Assembly: GCF_023228165.1 (NCBI RefSeq) | Contig: NZ_JALOBS010000004.1 | Span: 137,843 to 201,842 of the forward strand | DNA length: 64,000 nt | Direction of reading: 5' to 3' | From: Methylomonas sp. | GTDB lineage: Bacteria; Pseudomonadota; Gammaproteobacteria; Methylococcales; Methylomonadaceae | Part shown: one piece after another, positions 42,438-52,500 of the stretch | Numbering within the stretch: position 1 is the first letter of the stretch | How the letters are laid out: each line of letters opens with the position of its first letter | The notes under the pieces: generated by a model | What the model was told of the DNA's origin: nothing | Seen by the model: only the letters and a program-made list of their open reading frames with translations | The model's database searches: none | Position numbers and translations under genes: made by a program

Positions 42438-44144
42438 ATGAGTCATCAGAGCATACGTTTACACGAAGCCGCGCCCGGCAACGGGTTGGCGGCCGATCCG
42501 TTGCAACAGCAGGGTCGCCTGCGCTTGAATCTATTTGCCGGCCGCAGCCTGGGCGAGCGCGAATTCGACATCATGCAAAGCTATGCCGAGCAGCGTCTGG
42601 CGCCGTTACTGTGCGGACATGCACCGGGCATTATCCACGGTCTCGAAGTGGCCGCCGGCGAAGTGCCGCTGGCAGACAGCGAAACCAGCGACTGGCTGTT
42701 TCGAGTGCGTCCGGGGCTGGCGGTGGGCGGCGACGGCAAAATCGTCAACATGATTTTTCCGCTGGATCAATATTGGCAGGAACAAAAATCCGAATATCTG
42801 GCTAGGCGCAGCCGGGAGCTGAATCCGCTCGGCGCCGTAAACGGCATCTATTTTTTATGCGTGATACGCGAACTGGAGCCGGTGGATAAAAGCGGCCAGT
42901 TCGCCGCCTGCGTGCGCGACGAGTTGGATTTGTTGCGTGACGCCCGTATCGAAACCGTCACCCGACTGACCCTGCAACCGGTTTGGGAGGCCGATGAGGC
43001 GGTGGTTGCGGCCAAGGCCGACCGGGATTTGACTATTAATCGCCTGTTGGCCGAGCACCTGGCCACCGACTGGTTTGCGGCGAACGGCGCGGTGCCGATA
43101 GGCATGTTGGCGGTGGAAAACGATGCGGTGCTGTGGTTCGATGCGGTGGCGGGGCGTTTCCCGGCCAAGGCCGACGCCAATTATTGGACTTTTCTGTCGC
43201 ATACCAGTCAAGCCATTCAACAGCACTTCAACGGCTGGCATTTGGCGGATGCCGCCGCCCGCCAGACGCTGATCGACAGTTTTAACTTGGCGCATCTGCC
43301 GGCCGCCGGGGTATTGCCGACCTTGTTTCTGGACGATGTGGCTACCTTGCCCAAGCCGCACTGGTTTCCGCCGCATTTGCAGGTGGAAATGGCGCCGATC
43401 GCCGAGAGCCAGGTACCGGGATTGATCGCCCGCGAATTGCCGCGTACCTCCATCGATTTGGAACAGGTCGGCGGCGACCGGATAAGATTGCTGTTGGCCG
43501 TGGCTGATAGCGATTACCGGGCCGATTTATTGGATTTGCCGCTGCCGGATTGGCAAATGCAACAGGAATTGTATCGCTACGCCCAGCGCGCCCACGATAG
43601 CTGGAAAGACTGGGTGGTGCAGTACGACGCCTTGTTTAATAATCTGCAGCCGGCGGATTTTCAAACCAGCGAAGGCAAACGCCTGTTCTTCAGCGTGCCG
43701 GATAAAATCGACACCGAAGCCGAAGGCCAGCCGATTACCCCGGAGCTGTTTTTCAGCCGGCTGATCGCCGTCAGTCGGGATTGGCAAACCGCCGCCAACG
43801 GCATCAATCCCGATTTGCCCGCACCTTATACCGAGAGCATTCCGCCGCCGCCCGTGGGCGAAACCTTCGACTGGAGCGCCCCGCCTCCCAGCGAGGCGAA
43901 CGGCTTGCTGAAGCAGTATCTGGATGTCAGCCTGCGGATTGAACATACCGAACAACTGATAGACGACTTGGCCGACTTGCTGACTTTGTATGCCGACATG
44001 CAGCGCAGCCAACGCCAACAAATCGACCATGTCAGCCTGTCCTTTGCCCGTCTGGCAGGCGGCGTGCCGGGCGACGGCAGCGGTTTGGCGGTAGCACGCT
44101 GGTTACCGGACATCAAATTTTCCAGCAAAACCCCACCCGCATAA
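42438..44144 (+). CDS. eCIS peripheral protein with N-terminal GL module (paralog 3)
   Basis: A 568-aa protein starting at ATG 42438, two bases after the upstream stop. It carries the same N-terminal module: LNLFAGRSLGEREFDIMQSY, GHAPGIIHGL and RPGLAVGGDGKIVNM. Helical patches (DEAVVAAKADRDLTINRLL) follow and a Pro-rich segment (SIPPPPVGETFDWS) near residue 475. Unknown function. As the third tandem paralog it points to a repeated duplication of one ancestor in this operon. Confidence 0.6.
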   Translation: MSHQSIRLHEAAPGNGLAADPLQQQGRLRLNLFAGRSLGEREFDIMQSYAEQRLAPLLCGHAPGIIHGLEVAAGEVPLADSETSDWLFRVRPGLAVGGDGKIVNMIFPLDQYWQEQKSEYLARRSRELNPLGAVNGIYFLCVIRELEPVDKSGQFAACVRDELDLLRDARIETVTRLTLQPVWEADEAVVAAKADRDLTINRLLAEHLATDWFAANGAVPIGMLAVENDAVLWFDAVAGRFPAKADANYWTFLSHTSQAIQQHFNGWHLADAAARQTLIDSFNLAHLPAAGVLPTLFLDDVATLPKPHWFPPHLQVEMAPIAESQVPGLIARELPRTSIDLEQVGGDRIRLLLAVADSDYRADLLDLPLPDWQMQQELYRYAQRAHDSWKDWVVQYDALFNNLQPADFQTSEGKRLFFSVPDKIDTEAEGQPITPELFFSRLIAVSRDWQTAANGINPDLPAPYTESIPPPPVGETFDWSAPPPSEANGLLKQYLDVSLRIEHTEQLIDDLADLLTLYADMQRSQRQQIDHVSLSFARLAGGVPGDGSGLAVARWLPDIKFSSKTPPA

Positions 44145-44165
44145 TCAGGCATAGAGGAAACCGCC

Positions 44166-46028
44166 ATGGCCAACAAAATCGTGTTCAACCAGGAATTGGT
44201 GAAAGACGTTGCCAGCGTCGATGTGCAGCCTAGGGTCGCTATCCAAAACCAGCCGCTGGCTGCCGATCATGCGCTGCAGGTGCAGAGCAACGTATTTCAG
44301 ACCCAACAGGCCTTGAATACCGAGGTGATGCTCAGCAGTAACTTGCTGAAATACGATCTGACCTATAAACCGCCCACCAAGGAAACCTTTACTGCTCCCG
44401 AGGCCGATCAGCAGGCGTCGATTTCGCATATCGACAGCCTGAACACGGTGCTGGGTTTGTTCAATCTCAGTCTGAAAACCCTGCAGGACGATCTGGGCCA
44501 GGAGGAAACCGATAGCAACGCCAGTCTACAGGCCAAAACCAAGGCATTTTTGAACCGCTATAAGGACGATGCCGATGTGGCGCAGCTGTTCAAACAGGAA
44601 ATGCGGGACGGTCAGCTGAAAAGTTTCCAGGATATTTTTACCGCCCGCAAAGCCGATATCAGCGCCCTAAAGGACGACTCGTCGCTGCTGTTTCATAGCG
44701 GCCGGTTGTTGTTGAAAGAAACTCAAACTGTCGGCAATCTGCATAACCAATTGCTGCTGCTGCAACGCACGGTTTTGAAGCGATTGTTGAATTTGCGCGA
44801 TGAAAAACAACAACTGGCGGTGCAAATCACCGAGGCTCGTCAGCAACTGGATGCCTTGAATCGCGGCCGACTGGAAGATGTAGGCGATTATGCGCTGGCG
44901 CAACGGCTGGTGACGGACGACTGGCAGCAAGTGGAAACCCATTTTCAGACCCGCCGTAATATCCTGGAAAACTATACCGGCTTATATTACGTCAGAGTCC
45001 GGGAAACCGCCGCCGGCCGCTTGTTGCCGGAGGCCTTGGCTTTACGCGGCCATTCCGCCGCTGACGTGGTGCCGGGTTGCGCGGATAGCGATGCCGAGTT
45101 GCCGGACGATTTGGCGCCGTTCATGGATACGGTGTTGGATATTCCGCTGGCCGACTGGCGCAATTTGCAAAACGATGCCCATTTGCTGCCCAGCCGCTTG
45201 CGGCAAACCCAATTGCTGGATCTTCGCCAGCAGCGCTTGAGCAGTAAAGTCAGTCGCAGCCTGCCCGCCACCAGCCAGACCAGTGTACGGCTGATGCCGT
45301 TGCTGCAAGTCAATACCCAGGTGTTGTCGGTATTCGCCGGTAAAACCGTATTGCAATCCGAATCGCTGCAGCAGCAGTTCAGCAGCGCACATGCGGTGTT
45401 ATCGCTGGAAGATGTCCTGAACGGCGCGCGCGGTTTATTGACCGGCAAAGCTCAAACCTTGCAACAGCAGCTCACCCAGGCCGGCAGCTGTTTTTTGCGC
45501 GAATTGGCCGGCGTGCAGCCGTCGATACGGTTTCGTTGGGCGCAATTGGTTGAAGATCAACGGCTGCCGATCGAGCAACCCGAACGTTGGCCTAATCTGG
45601 CCGATATCGAAAAAGCCGATTTCAACCGGGTACGTACCCTGGTGGATCTGGTGAACTGGTTTTATCGGCAACTGGCCGATAATGCCGGCGATAACAGCCA
45701 CACCGCCATCAGCCATTTACTGAGTGCCTGTCTGCTGATAGCGGCGTCCGACGATCCCGAGCGGATTTTGCACGGCAATTTAAAAACCCTGCCGGGCATC
45801 TTTCGGCCCGGCGAGTTGCTGCGCTTGAATCTGAACCGGGCCGCCATGCCGGGGCAGGCCTTGCAACTACTGGATGCGCAACGGCAGGTAGTCGGTATGC
45901 TGCGGGTGGACGATCACGACCAAAACGGCACGGTGGCCACGCTGATGCAGGTTTATCAACCGATCACGATCCGGGAAGGCTTGAGCGTCAGCGGCAAGGT
46001 CGCCATGGGCAGGGCTGTCGTGAAGTGA
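44166..46028 (+). CDS. eCIS-operon protein, unknown, partly coiled-coil
   Basis: A 620-aa protein with no recognised domain. Residues about 190-265 look like a coiled coil (LLLLQRTVLKRLLNLRDEKQ, then AVQITEARQQLDALNRGRLE), and the rest is mainly helical with a beta-like C-terminus (FRPGELLRLNLNRAAMPGQ). No signal peptide. It lies where Afp has the tape-measure protein Afp14, so a length-determining or scaffolding role is possible, but it lacks the long uninterrupted helix usual for tape measures. Overlaps the next gene's GTG start. Confidence 0.55.
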   Translation: MANKIVFNQELVKDVASVDVQPRVAIQNQPLAADHALQVQSNVFQTQQALNTEVMLSSNLLKYDLTYKPPTKETFTAPEADQQASISHIDSLNTVLGLFNLSLKTLQDDLGQEETDSNASLQAKTKAFLNRYKDDADVAQLFKQEMRDGQLKSFQDIFTARKADISALKDDSSLLFHSGRLLLKETQTVGNLHNQLLLLQRTVLKRLLNLRDEKQQLAVQITEARQQLDALNRGRLEDVGDYALAQRLVTDDWQQVETHFQTRRNILENYTGLYYVRVRETAAGRLLPEALALRGHSAADVVPGCADSDAELPDDLAPFMDTVLDIPLADWRNLQNDAHLLPSRLRQTQLLDLRQQRLSSKVSRSLPATSQTSVRLMPLLQVNTQVLSVFAGKTVLQSESLQQQFSSAHAVLSLEDVLNGARGLLTGKAQTLQQQLTQAGSCFLRELAGVQPSIRFRWAQLVEDQRLPIEQPERWPNLADIEKADFNRVRTLVDLVNWFYRQLADNAGDNSHTAISHLLSACLLIAASDDPERILHGNLKTLPGIFRPGELLRLNLNRAAMPGQALQLLDAQRQVVGMLRVDDHDQNGTVATLMQVYQPITIREGLSVSGKVAMGRAVVK

Positions 46029-47590
46029 ATGCGATTCATATCGACCGCTTGCATTTCAAGGGCCGGGACAGCCAGCGCCAAGTAGTGGTCGCCGATCTGG
46101 AACGGGCGGCTTGGCCGTGCTTGCGGGATAGGGAATATCTGTTTATCCGACAGTTGCATACTCATAAACCCGCCGGGCAACTGGCGGATAGTTTGGCCGA
46201 ACAGGCGCAAGCCTGTCGCGATGCCGCCGTGTCGGGTTGGCAGGAAAACGCGGACCGGCAGCAAGCCGTGTATTTTGCCGATTATGCCGAGTTATTGGCT
46301 TGTTTAAGCCGCGATTTGCTGCGGAACAAGCGCTGCTGGTATTGGCGGCAGTGGGACGTTCTGTTTCAACTGCCGGTGGAAACCGCTTTGTCCGGTTGCT
46401 GGCAACAACAGCAACATTTAATTCCGGCCCTGATTGCCCAGTTGGCCAGGCACGATCAGTTGCGCTGGTTTTGCCTGCAATTGACGGACACGCTGATAGA
46501 GCAGTTATGCCGAGTGGTGTGCCCGCAATGGGATGAACTGAAACAATGCGAAAGTTTGTCCGGCGCTTTTCAGGCTGGATTAAGCGTGCCACCGCACTGG
46601 TTGGCGCCGTGGCACGCGGTGCTGGCCGGGGCGGATTTGCCGCTACAGGTAATGCAACTGGCCGCGCTGATCGCGCTACGCGAATGGCAACCCTTAAAAC
46701 GGCAAGCGGCCGAGATGCTGCCGGTATATCGAGCGGTATTACAGCAATTGATGGTGATAGGGAGCAGTCAGCCCGAAACCGTCGGGCGCAATGAATACCT
46801 GGTTCGGGCCGAACAAAACACCACTATTATGCGTTCGGCTGCCGCTAACAAACCAGCCAAGGTTATTGATGCGGGCGTCGATAGCGATAGCCTAAAGCCG
46901 GCTATGCCAGCAGATATGCCAAGCCGCAGTCGCAGTGCTGAAACCGGCATGCCAACGGAACAAACCGAGCAAAAAAAATCAGGCAGCATGGCCGAACCGG
47001 TTTTAGGGCCGCCAGTGCAACCCGTGTCCGACCTGATCGCTGAGCGAACGGCTCCATTTCCGCCGCCGGCATGCCAGTTAGATCCGGTTCCGGACAGCGG
47101 CTGTAGTTACCCCAGCCGCCTGTTGACCCAGCAGGGCGGAATATTTTATTTATTGAATTTCCTGAATTTGCCGGGGGTGCAAGCGTGTTTATGCTCCGAG
47201 CCGCAAACGCGCGACTATCCCTCTGCCTGGGGTTGGCTGTGGCAATTGGCCGTTGCCATGGAATGGGCAGCCGAGCCCGGATTGGAGCGTTTATTCGCGT
47301 TTTTTTGCGGTTACGCCACGCCGGAGCAGTTGCGGCAATTGCCGGCCATGCCGCGGATGCACGCGTTATTGCACTGGGGCCGGCAGCGTTACGGTGTATC
47401 CTTGTTCAATCGGGATATTTTCGCCATACCGGGGCTGATAGAGATCGATGCCTGTCATGTCGATGTATTTTATGCGCTGGACAGCGTGAATCCGGATGTG
47501 CGTCGAGCGGGCCTGGATATCGACCCAGGCTGGTTGCCCTGGCTGGGCAAAGTGGTTAAATTTCATTACGGCGAATTGCCGCTTATCTGA
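46025..47590 (+). CDS. eCIS-operon protein, unknown (521 aa)
   Basis: A GTG-started protein overlapping the previous stop by four bases. I recognise no domain. The N-terminus (DRLHFKGRDSQRQVVVADLER) and C-terminus (VKFHYGELPL) look like structured ends around a Gln/Trp/Leu-rich middle and a low-complexity linker (about residues 265-345, with MPSRSRSAETGMPTEQTEQ). It is directly upstream of the AAA+ ATPase, and such neighbours often work with the ATPase in assembly. The function is not known. Confidence 0.55.
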   Translation: MNAIHIDRLHFKGRDSQRQVVVADLERAAWPCLRDREYLFIRQLHTHKPAGQLADSLAEQAQACRDAAVSGWQENADRQQAVYFADYAELLACLSRDLLRNKRCWYWRQWDVLFQLPVETALSGCWQQQQHLIPALIAQLARHDQLRWFCLQLTDTLIEQLCRVVCPQWDELKQCESLSGAFQAGLSVPPHWLAPWHAVLAGADLPLQVMQLAALIALREWQPLKRQAAEMLPVYRAVLQQLMVIGSSQPETVGRNEYLVRAEQNTTIMRSAAANKPAKVIDAGVDSDSLKPAMPADMPSRSRSAETGMPTEQTEQKKSGSMAEPVLGPPVQPVSDLIAERTAPFPPPACQLDPVPDSGCSYPSRLLTQQGGIFYLLNFLNLPGVQACLCSEPQTRDYPSAWGWLWQLAVAMEWAAEPGLERLFAFFCGYATPEQLRQLPAMPRMHALLHWGRQRYGVSLFNRDIFAIPGLIEIDACHVDVFYALDSVNPDVRRAGLDIDPGWLPWLGKVVKFHYGELPLI

Positions 47591-47600
47591 GGGCTGCATC

Positions 47601-49553
47601 ATGACGCAGGCCATGCCGCCCAGGGTGATGATAGATGCCGGACAGGAATTGGCGGAAAACCTGGTGCTAACGGCTTTGGCCATATTCGCCGACATGCGGA
47701 TGCCGCAGAGCCCTGAGCTGGTTCAGGAACTGAACGCCACCCGGCAATTGCAACGCATCTTGCAACAACCCGATCGCAGTTGGCTGGAATTGGTCCAGAG
47801 TTTGGATGCCTGTCTTCCCCGCTTATCGGGTAATTTAGGTCAGGTGGTGCGCGATTTCGGTTTAAACGCGGCCGATTTTTTCGTGCTGAGTTTATGCGGG
47901 GTGGTGGAAAGCCATCATCAGGCTGCTTTGTTGATCGGTTTATTGCAGCAACCGCAACAATTGCGCCCGGAATTGCACCTGATCAGCGCCATGTGCCGTA
48001 GCTTGTTTCAGCAGAATTACTCGGCGGTGGATTTATACCAGCATGCCTTGCTGAAAAACGGCTTTTTGCAATTGGAAGGGGATGAGCCGCTGCCGCTCAG
48101 GCGCATGAAAATGGCGCCGCAACTTTGGCAGTTACTGAATGGTAAAGCCATGCAATGGACCGGCTGCCGGCCTTTAGCCGTTCCGAAAACGTCATTGTTA
48201 CCGTCCGACATACTGCATCGCAGCGAGCAATTGGCGCAGTTATTGGGGCAAAAACGTATTGCCGCCGTGGCGTTGCGCGGCGAACAGCAAAACTGTTTGC
48301 TGCTGGCCGGCAGATTGGCGCAAAGTTTGGGATTGCGGGCCGTTGTCATTGATACTGCTGTTTTTCACGACCGGCAACTGGGCTTATTGGCACGATACGG
48401 CCACTGGCTGCCGATACTCAAGCCGCAACTGGGGCCGGGCGAACATTTGGCGCTGCCCGAGGTGTTGCGGGAAGGGCCTGTTGCCGTAATCCTGGGCCGC
48501 GACGGCGGCGTGGATGCCGCCGATGTCATGGAGTTGTCGGTCGGTGCATTAGAACATCGGCAACGGCAAGCCTTATGGCAGACCTTATTACCCGGCTTCG
48601 ACAGCGCCGGCCTTGCCGAATCCGCGCAATTATCCGCGCCGGCCGTGGTTGCCATTGCCGAGCAGGCGCAACTGCGGGCCATACAAAATCAGGAAACACT
48701 GCAAGACAAACATTTGCTGCAGGCGCGTTTTTCGCAAAGCGCCGATCAGCTACGGTTACTGGCCCAACCGGTGGAACGGCGGGTGGATGCCGAGATGCTG
48801 ATCCTGCCGGAGGCGTTGAATCAACAATTGCAGCATCTCAGTTTGCGCTGCCGACGGCGGGAGTCCATGAGCCGCGGCCTGGGCGCCACGTTCGACCCAG
48901 CGGAAAACCTGGGCGTACGGGCCTTGTTTATCGGCGAAAGCGGTACCGGCAAAACCCTGGCGGCAAGTTATTTAGCCTCCAGCTTTTCGGCGCCCTTGTA
49001 TCGGGTGGACTTAGCCGCAGTCATGAACAAGTACATCGGCGAAACCGAGAAAAACCTCAGCCTGATGCTGGATCAGGCCGCCGATCACGATGTGGTGCTG
49101 TTGCTGGACGAGGCCGATGCCTTGTTCGGCAAACGTAGCGACGGCGGCGAGGCGAGCGAGCGTTTCGCCAATATGCTGACTAATTTTCTGTTAACCCGCA
49201 TCGAACATCATCCCGGCATTATTATTTTGACCAGCAATAGCCAGGCGCGTATCGATAAAGCCTTTATGCGGCGGCTGGACGCGGTGTTGGAGTTTCCGTT
49301 GCCGGATGTCGAGCAGCGCCGAAGGCTTTGGCTCAGTCATTTCGGCGCGCGTGGTCCGGGAGACGATTTTGTGCAACTGTTGGCGCAGCATTGCGAATTG
49401 CCGGGTGGTTATATCCGCAACGCGGTTCTGAATGCGGCGGTATTTAGTGACGATAAACTCGGCAGGGCCGCCGTTTTGCAGGCTCTGGCCTGGGAATATC
49501 AAAAACTGGGCCGGCAGTTACCGCCGCAGTTGGATCGGTTCAGGAGGGCATAA
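47601..49553 (+). CDS. eCIS AAA+ ATPase (Afp15-like)
   Basis: A 650-aa ATPase. The N-terminal 400 residues are specific to the family; the AAA+ module starts near 420. Walker A is GESGTGKT (445-452), Walker B VVLLLDEAD (Asp503, Glu504), followed by FANMLTNFLLTRIEHHPGIIILTSNSQ and the arginine-finger block AFMRRLDAVLEFPLPD. The ATG at 47601 is chosen; the frame extends 35 codons further upstream but that part overlaps the previous gene. In Afp/PVC the ATPase is needed for particle assembly or cargo loading. Its last base is shared with the first base of the DUF4157 gene start. Confidence 0.95.
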   Translation: MTQAMPPRVMIDAGQELAENLVLTALAIFADMRMPQSPELVQELNATRQLQRILQQPDRSWLELVQSLDACLPRLSGNLGQVVRDFGLNAADFFVLSLCGVVESHHQAALLIGLLQQPQQLRPELHLISAMCRSLFQQNYSAVDLYQHALLKNGFLQLEGDEPLPLRRMKMAPQLWQLLNGKAMQWTGCRPLAVPKTSLLPSDILHRSEQLAQLLGQKRIAAVALRGEQQNCLLLAGRLAQSLGLRAVVIDTAVFHDRQLGLLARYGHWLPILKPQLGPGEHLALPEVLREGPVAVILGRDGGVDAADVMELSVGALEHRQRQALWQTLLPGFDSAGLAESAQLSAPAVVAIAEQAQLRAIQNQETLQDKHLLQARFSQSADQLRLLAQPVERRVDAEMLILPEALNQQLQHLSLRCRRRESMSRGLGATFDPAENLGVRALFIGESGTGKTLAASYLASSFSAPLYRVDLAAVMNKYIGETEKNLSLMLDQAADHDVVLLLDEADALFGKRSDGGEASERFANMLTNFLLTRIEHHPGIIILTSNSQARIDKAFMRRLDAVLEFPLPDVEQRRRLWLSHFGARGPGDDFVQLLAQHCELPGGYIRNAVLNAAVFSDDKLGRAAVLQALAWEYQKLGRQLPPQLDRFRRA

Positions 49554-52500
49554 TGGATAACGCGCAAGGTTTGAAACGCAAACCGAAAACACTGAATAAA
49601 GCCGCCAAACCCGCTACGGAAAAGCCGGTGGCGCGAACGGCGGATATGAAGACGCCGGGTTATCTGCAAGCCAAAATGAAGGTCAGTCAGCCTGGCGATG
49701 CCCACGAGCAACAGGCCGATCAAGTTGCCGATCGGGTTAGTCGCGCCCCGAAACCGGGAGGCGGCGCGGAAAAAAACAGTGTGCATAGAGCGACCTTGCA
49801 ACCCGGCCAGGATGTGGGCGACCCGCAGCAAAGCTTATCCCGTAAACCGGCAACCGAGGATAAAAAACCGCAATCGACGTTGAGCCGCAAACCCGAGCAA
49901 AACCTCGCAAAAGAAACCGACCACAAACTGAATAAAAAGCCGGATAAGCCGAATGTGCAAGCCAAGGGCGATGCGCTGCAAATCGATCAGGCCACCGAGG
50001 AGCGCATCAACAGTCTGCGCGGCAAGGGCGAGCCGCTGCCGGAGTCGGTGAAGAACGACATGCAGCAACAGCTGCAGGCCGACTTTTCCGCCGTACGTAT
50101 CCATAGCGGCGGTGAAGCGGCGGGATTGGCGGCCGGTATCAACGCCCGAGCGTTCACGGTGGGTAACGATATTTTCTTCGGCACCGGCGAATACGCGCCC
50201 GATAGCGTCGAGGGGCGTAAATTATTGGCGCACGAATTAACGCATGTGCTGCAGCAATGCGACGGTGTGGCGCGCGCCGAAGCCCAATCGCCGGCCGCAC
50301 CCGCAACCTCGGGCGGCGGTAAGGTGTTTGAAGACAAAAAACTGGGCAAGCTCGACGACGACGCCAAAACCATTTCGATTCCTACCATTTCGCTGCCCAA
50401 GTTCAAGGAAAAGTACACGCCGCCACCTATCAAACTGCCTAAGAAGGAAGTGGATTATGAGCGCGACACCAAACAGCAAAAAATCTGGAAAGACAATATC
50501 GTCATCGCCGAGGCCGACGTCGGCGCCTGGCTGACCAGCAAGAAGGCACCCGGCATTAAAGATGACGATACCGGGGCTAATTTGTATTATCTGCAATTGC
50601 AGGATAAGGATAATTTCGTCACCGGCGATTTGCAAAATATCGTTAAATCCCTGAATAAACCTTATTGGGATAAAAGTGGCAATCGGCAGTTTTACGACAT
50701 CGATCACAAGGCCGAAGTGCAGTTGGTGGGCGAGGAAAAGGCCGACGTGATCGGCAATTTGTGGTTGTTGCAGGACAGTATCAATCGTAGTTCCGGGTCG
50801 ATGATTAATAACGAAATTACCGGGCGTATCGATAAACTGGCCGATGCCGCCGCGCCCAGTTTGTGGTCCGGCAAGAAAAAAGACGTCAAAACCCAGCTGC
50901 GTCCGCATTACAGCATCACTTTCGAGAAAACCGACGGCAAACTGAAAGTTAAGGGCGACAGCAGTGTGTTTTGGGAGGCGGATGACGTCAATAAACTGGA
51001 ACCGCTGAAAAAACTTAAGGTATTAAAAGCCAGGGACATCAAAAGGCTCAACCTGCGCGGCAGTCCCGACAAGATCGCCATATACACCTCGGAAAAAGGC
51101 GGCGGCAAGCGCGATGTCGACATGAGCAAGGGTACCGAAGTCGACGTCAAAATTCCGTTCGGTAAAAATTTTACCGTCACCCATGTCAAATATGAAAAAG
51201 GCAAGGGCGGTTATTTTTCCGGTCAGGCGTTTCGGGATAAGAAAGGTTCGCTGCCGGCGTTGAAGGGGGTCGAGCATGCCTCGCTGGAAAACTTTGAAAT
51301 CACCGAGACCGATTGGGTCGATTTCGGTGGCTATGTCTCTCAAGTCAGCGTTAACCGCGCAGCCAGCAGCGTATTGAGTACCCTGGAGCTTTATGGCCTG
51401 AGCCCCATCGAAATTTTTAATGCGCAGTTGGATCCTGAGCTTGGCTTGGTCGCCAAGGGCCAGGTGCATTCGGATTTACCGTTGCTGAAAAAAGTACCGT
51501 TGCAATTGGACTTGATTGGCGATCAAGTGGTGTTGAGCGCATCGATTTCAGCCGACACGCTGGATTTCCCTAAACCGTTTGCGGTACGCGCCTCGACCAT
51601 GACCCTGGCGGTGGGCTCGAAAGGTAATTTGATGATTGCCGGCCAGATTGACTTCGGCATAGACCGGATAGGCGAGGGTATGGTGCGGGCTTCCGCCTCG
51701 GCGGGTAAGGCCGGCGCCGAGGCCCAATTCGCGTTGGAGGGGCAGTTCGATTTCGACTCAAAAATGTTCGATCCGGCCAAGGTTAAACTGGCCTATATTG
51801 ATGGCGACCTGAGCGGCGAGGGGGTGTTGGGGATTCCTGAGCATAAAATTCCCGGCATCAAAAAAGCCACCATTGCCGCCAAATTCGGCAAGAACGAAAT
51901 GGCGGCCAGCGGTGAAGCCGAATTGGATATTCCCGGGGTCGACAAAGGCAGTCTGTCGGTATCGAAATCGGAGCAAGAAGGCTTCAAAATTGCCGGCAGC
52001 TTCGACTTATCCGCCGACGTGCCCGGCATTAAAAGCGGCCATATCAGCGCCGAGCTGCAACAAGCTGCTGGCGCCGACGAATATTCGCTCAAGGCCAGCG
52101 GCACCGCTGTGCCGGCTATTCCCGGTTTCGATAGCCAGTTGCGAATTGAATACGACAACGGCGCCATTATGATAGAGGGCGAAGCCGTCTATAAACGCGG
52201 CATGCTGGATGGACGCGTCAAATTGGGCGCCACTAACCGTGCTTTGGATACCGCCGGTCTACCGACCGGCGAACCGACGCCCGATTTGGTGGTATTCGGC
52301 GGCGGCTCGGTAACGGTGCAGATCGCGCCCTGGCTGAAAGGCACGGTCGGTGTCGCCTTTGATCCGACCGGCGAAGTCACCGTGGTCGGCGAAATCGGCT
52401 TGCCCAACGCGGTAGACCTGCTGCCGCGCAAAGCGGTGGATAAAAACCTGTTTTCTATCGGCACTTCAATTCCCATCGTGCCGGGGATCACCGCCCGCAT

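Noticed and set aside
50237..50908. A 223-codon minus-strand ORF within the DUF4157 gene
   Set aside because: Antisense shadow; sequence follows the codon structure of the DUF4157 frame.
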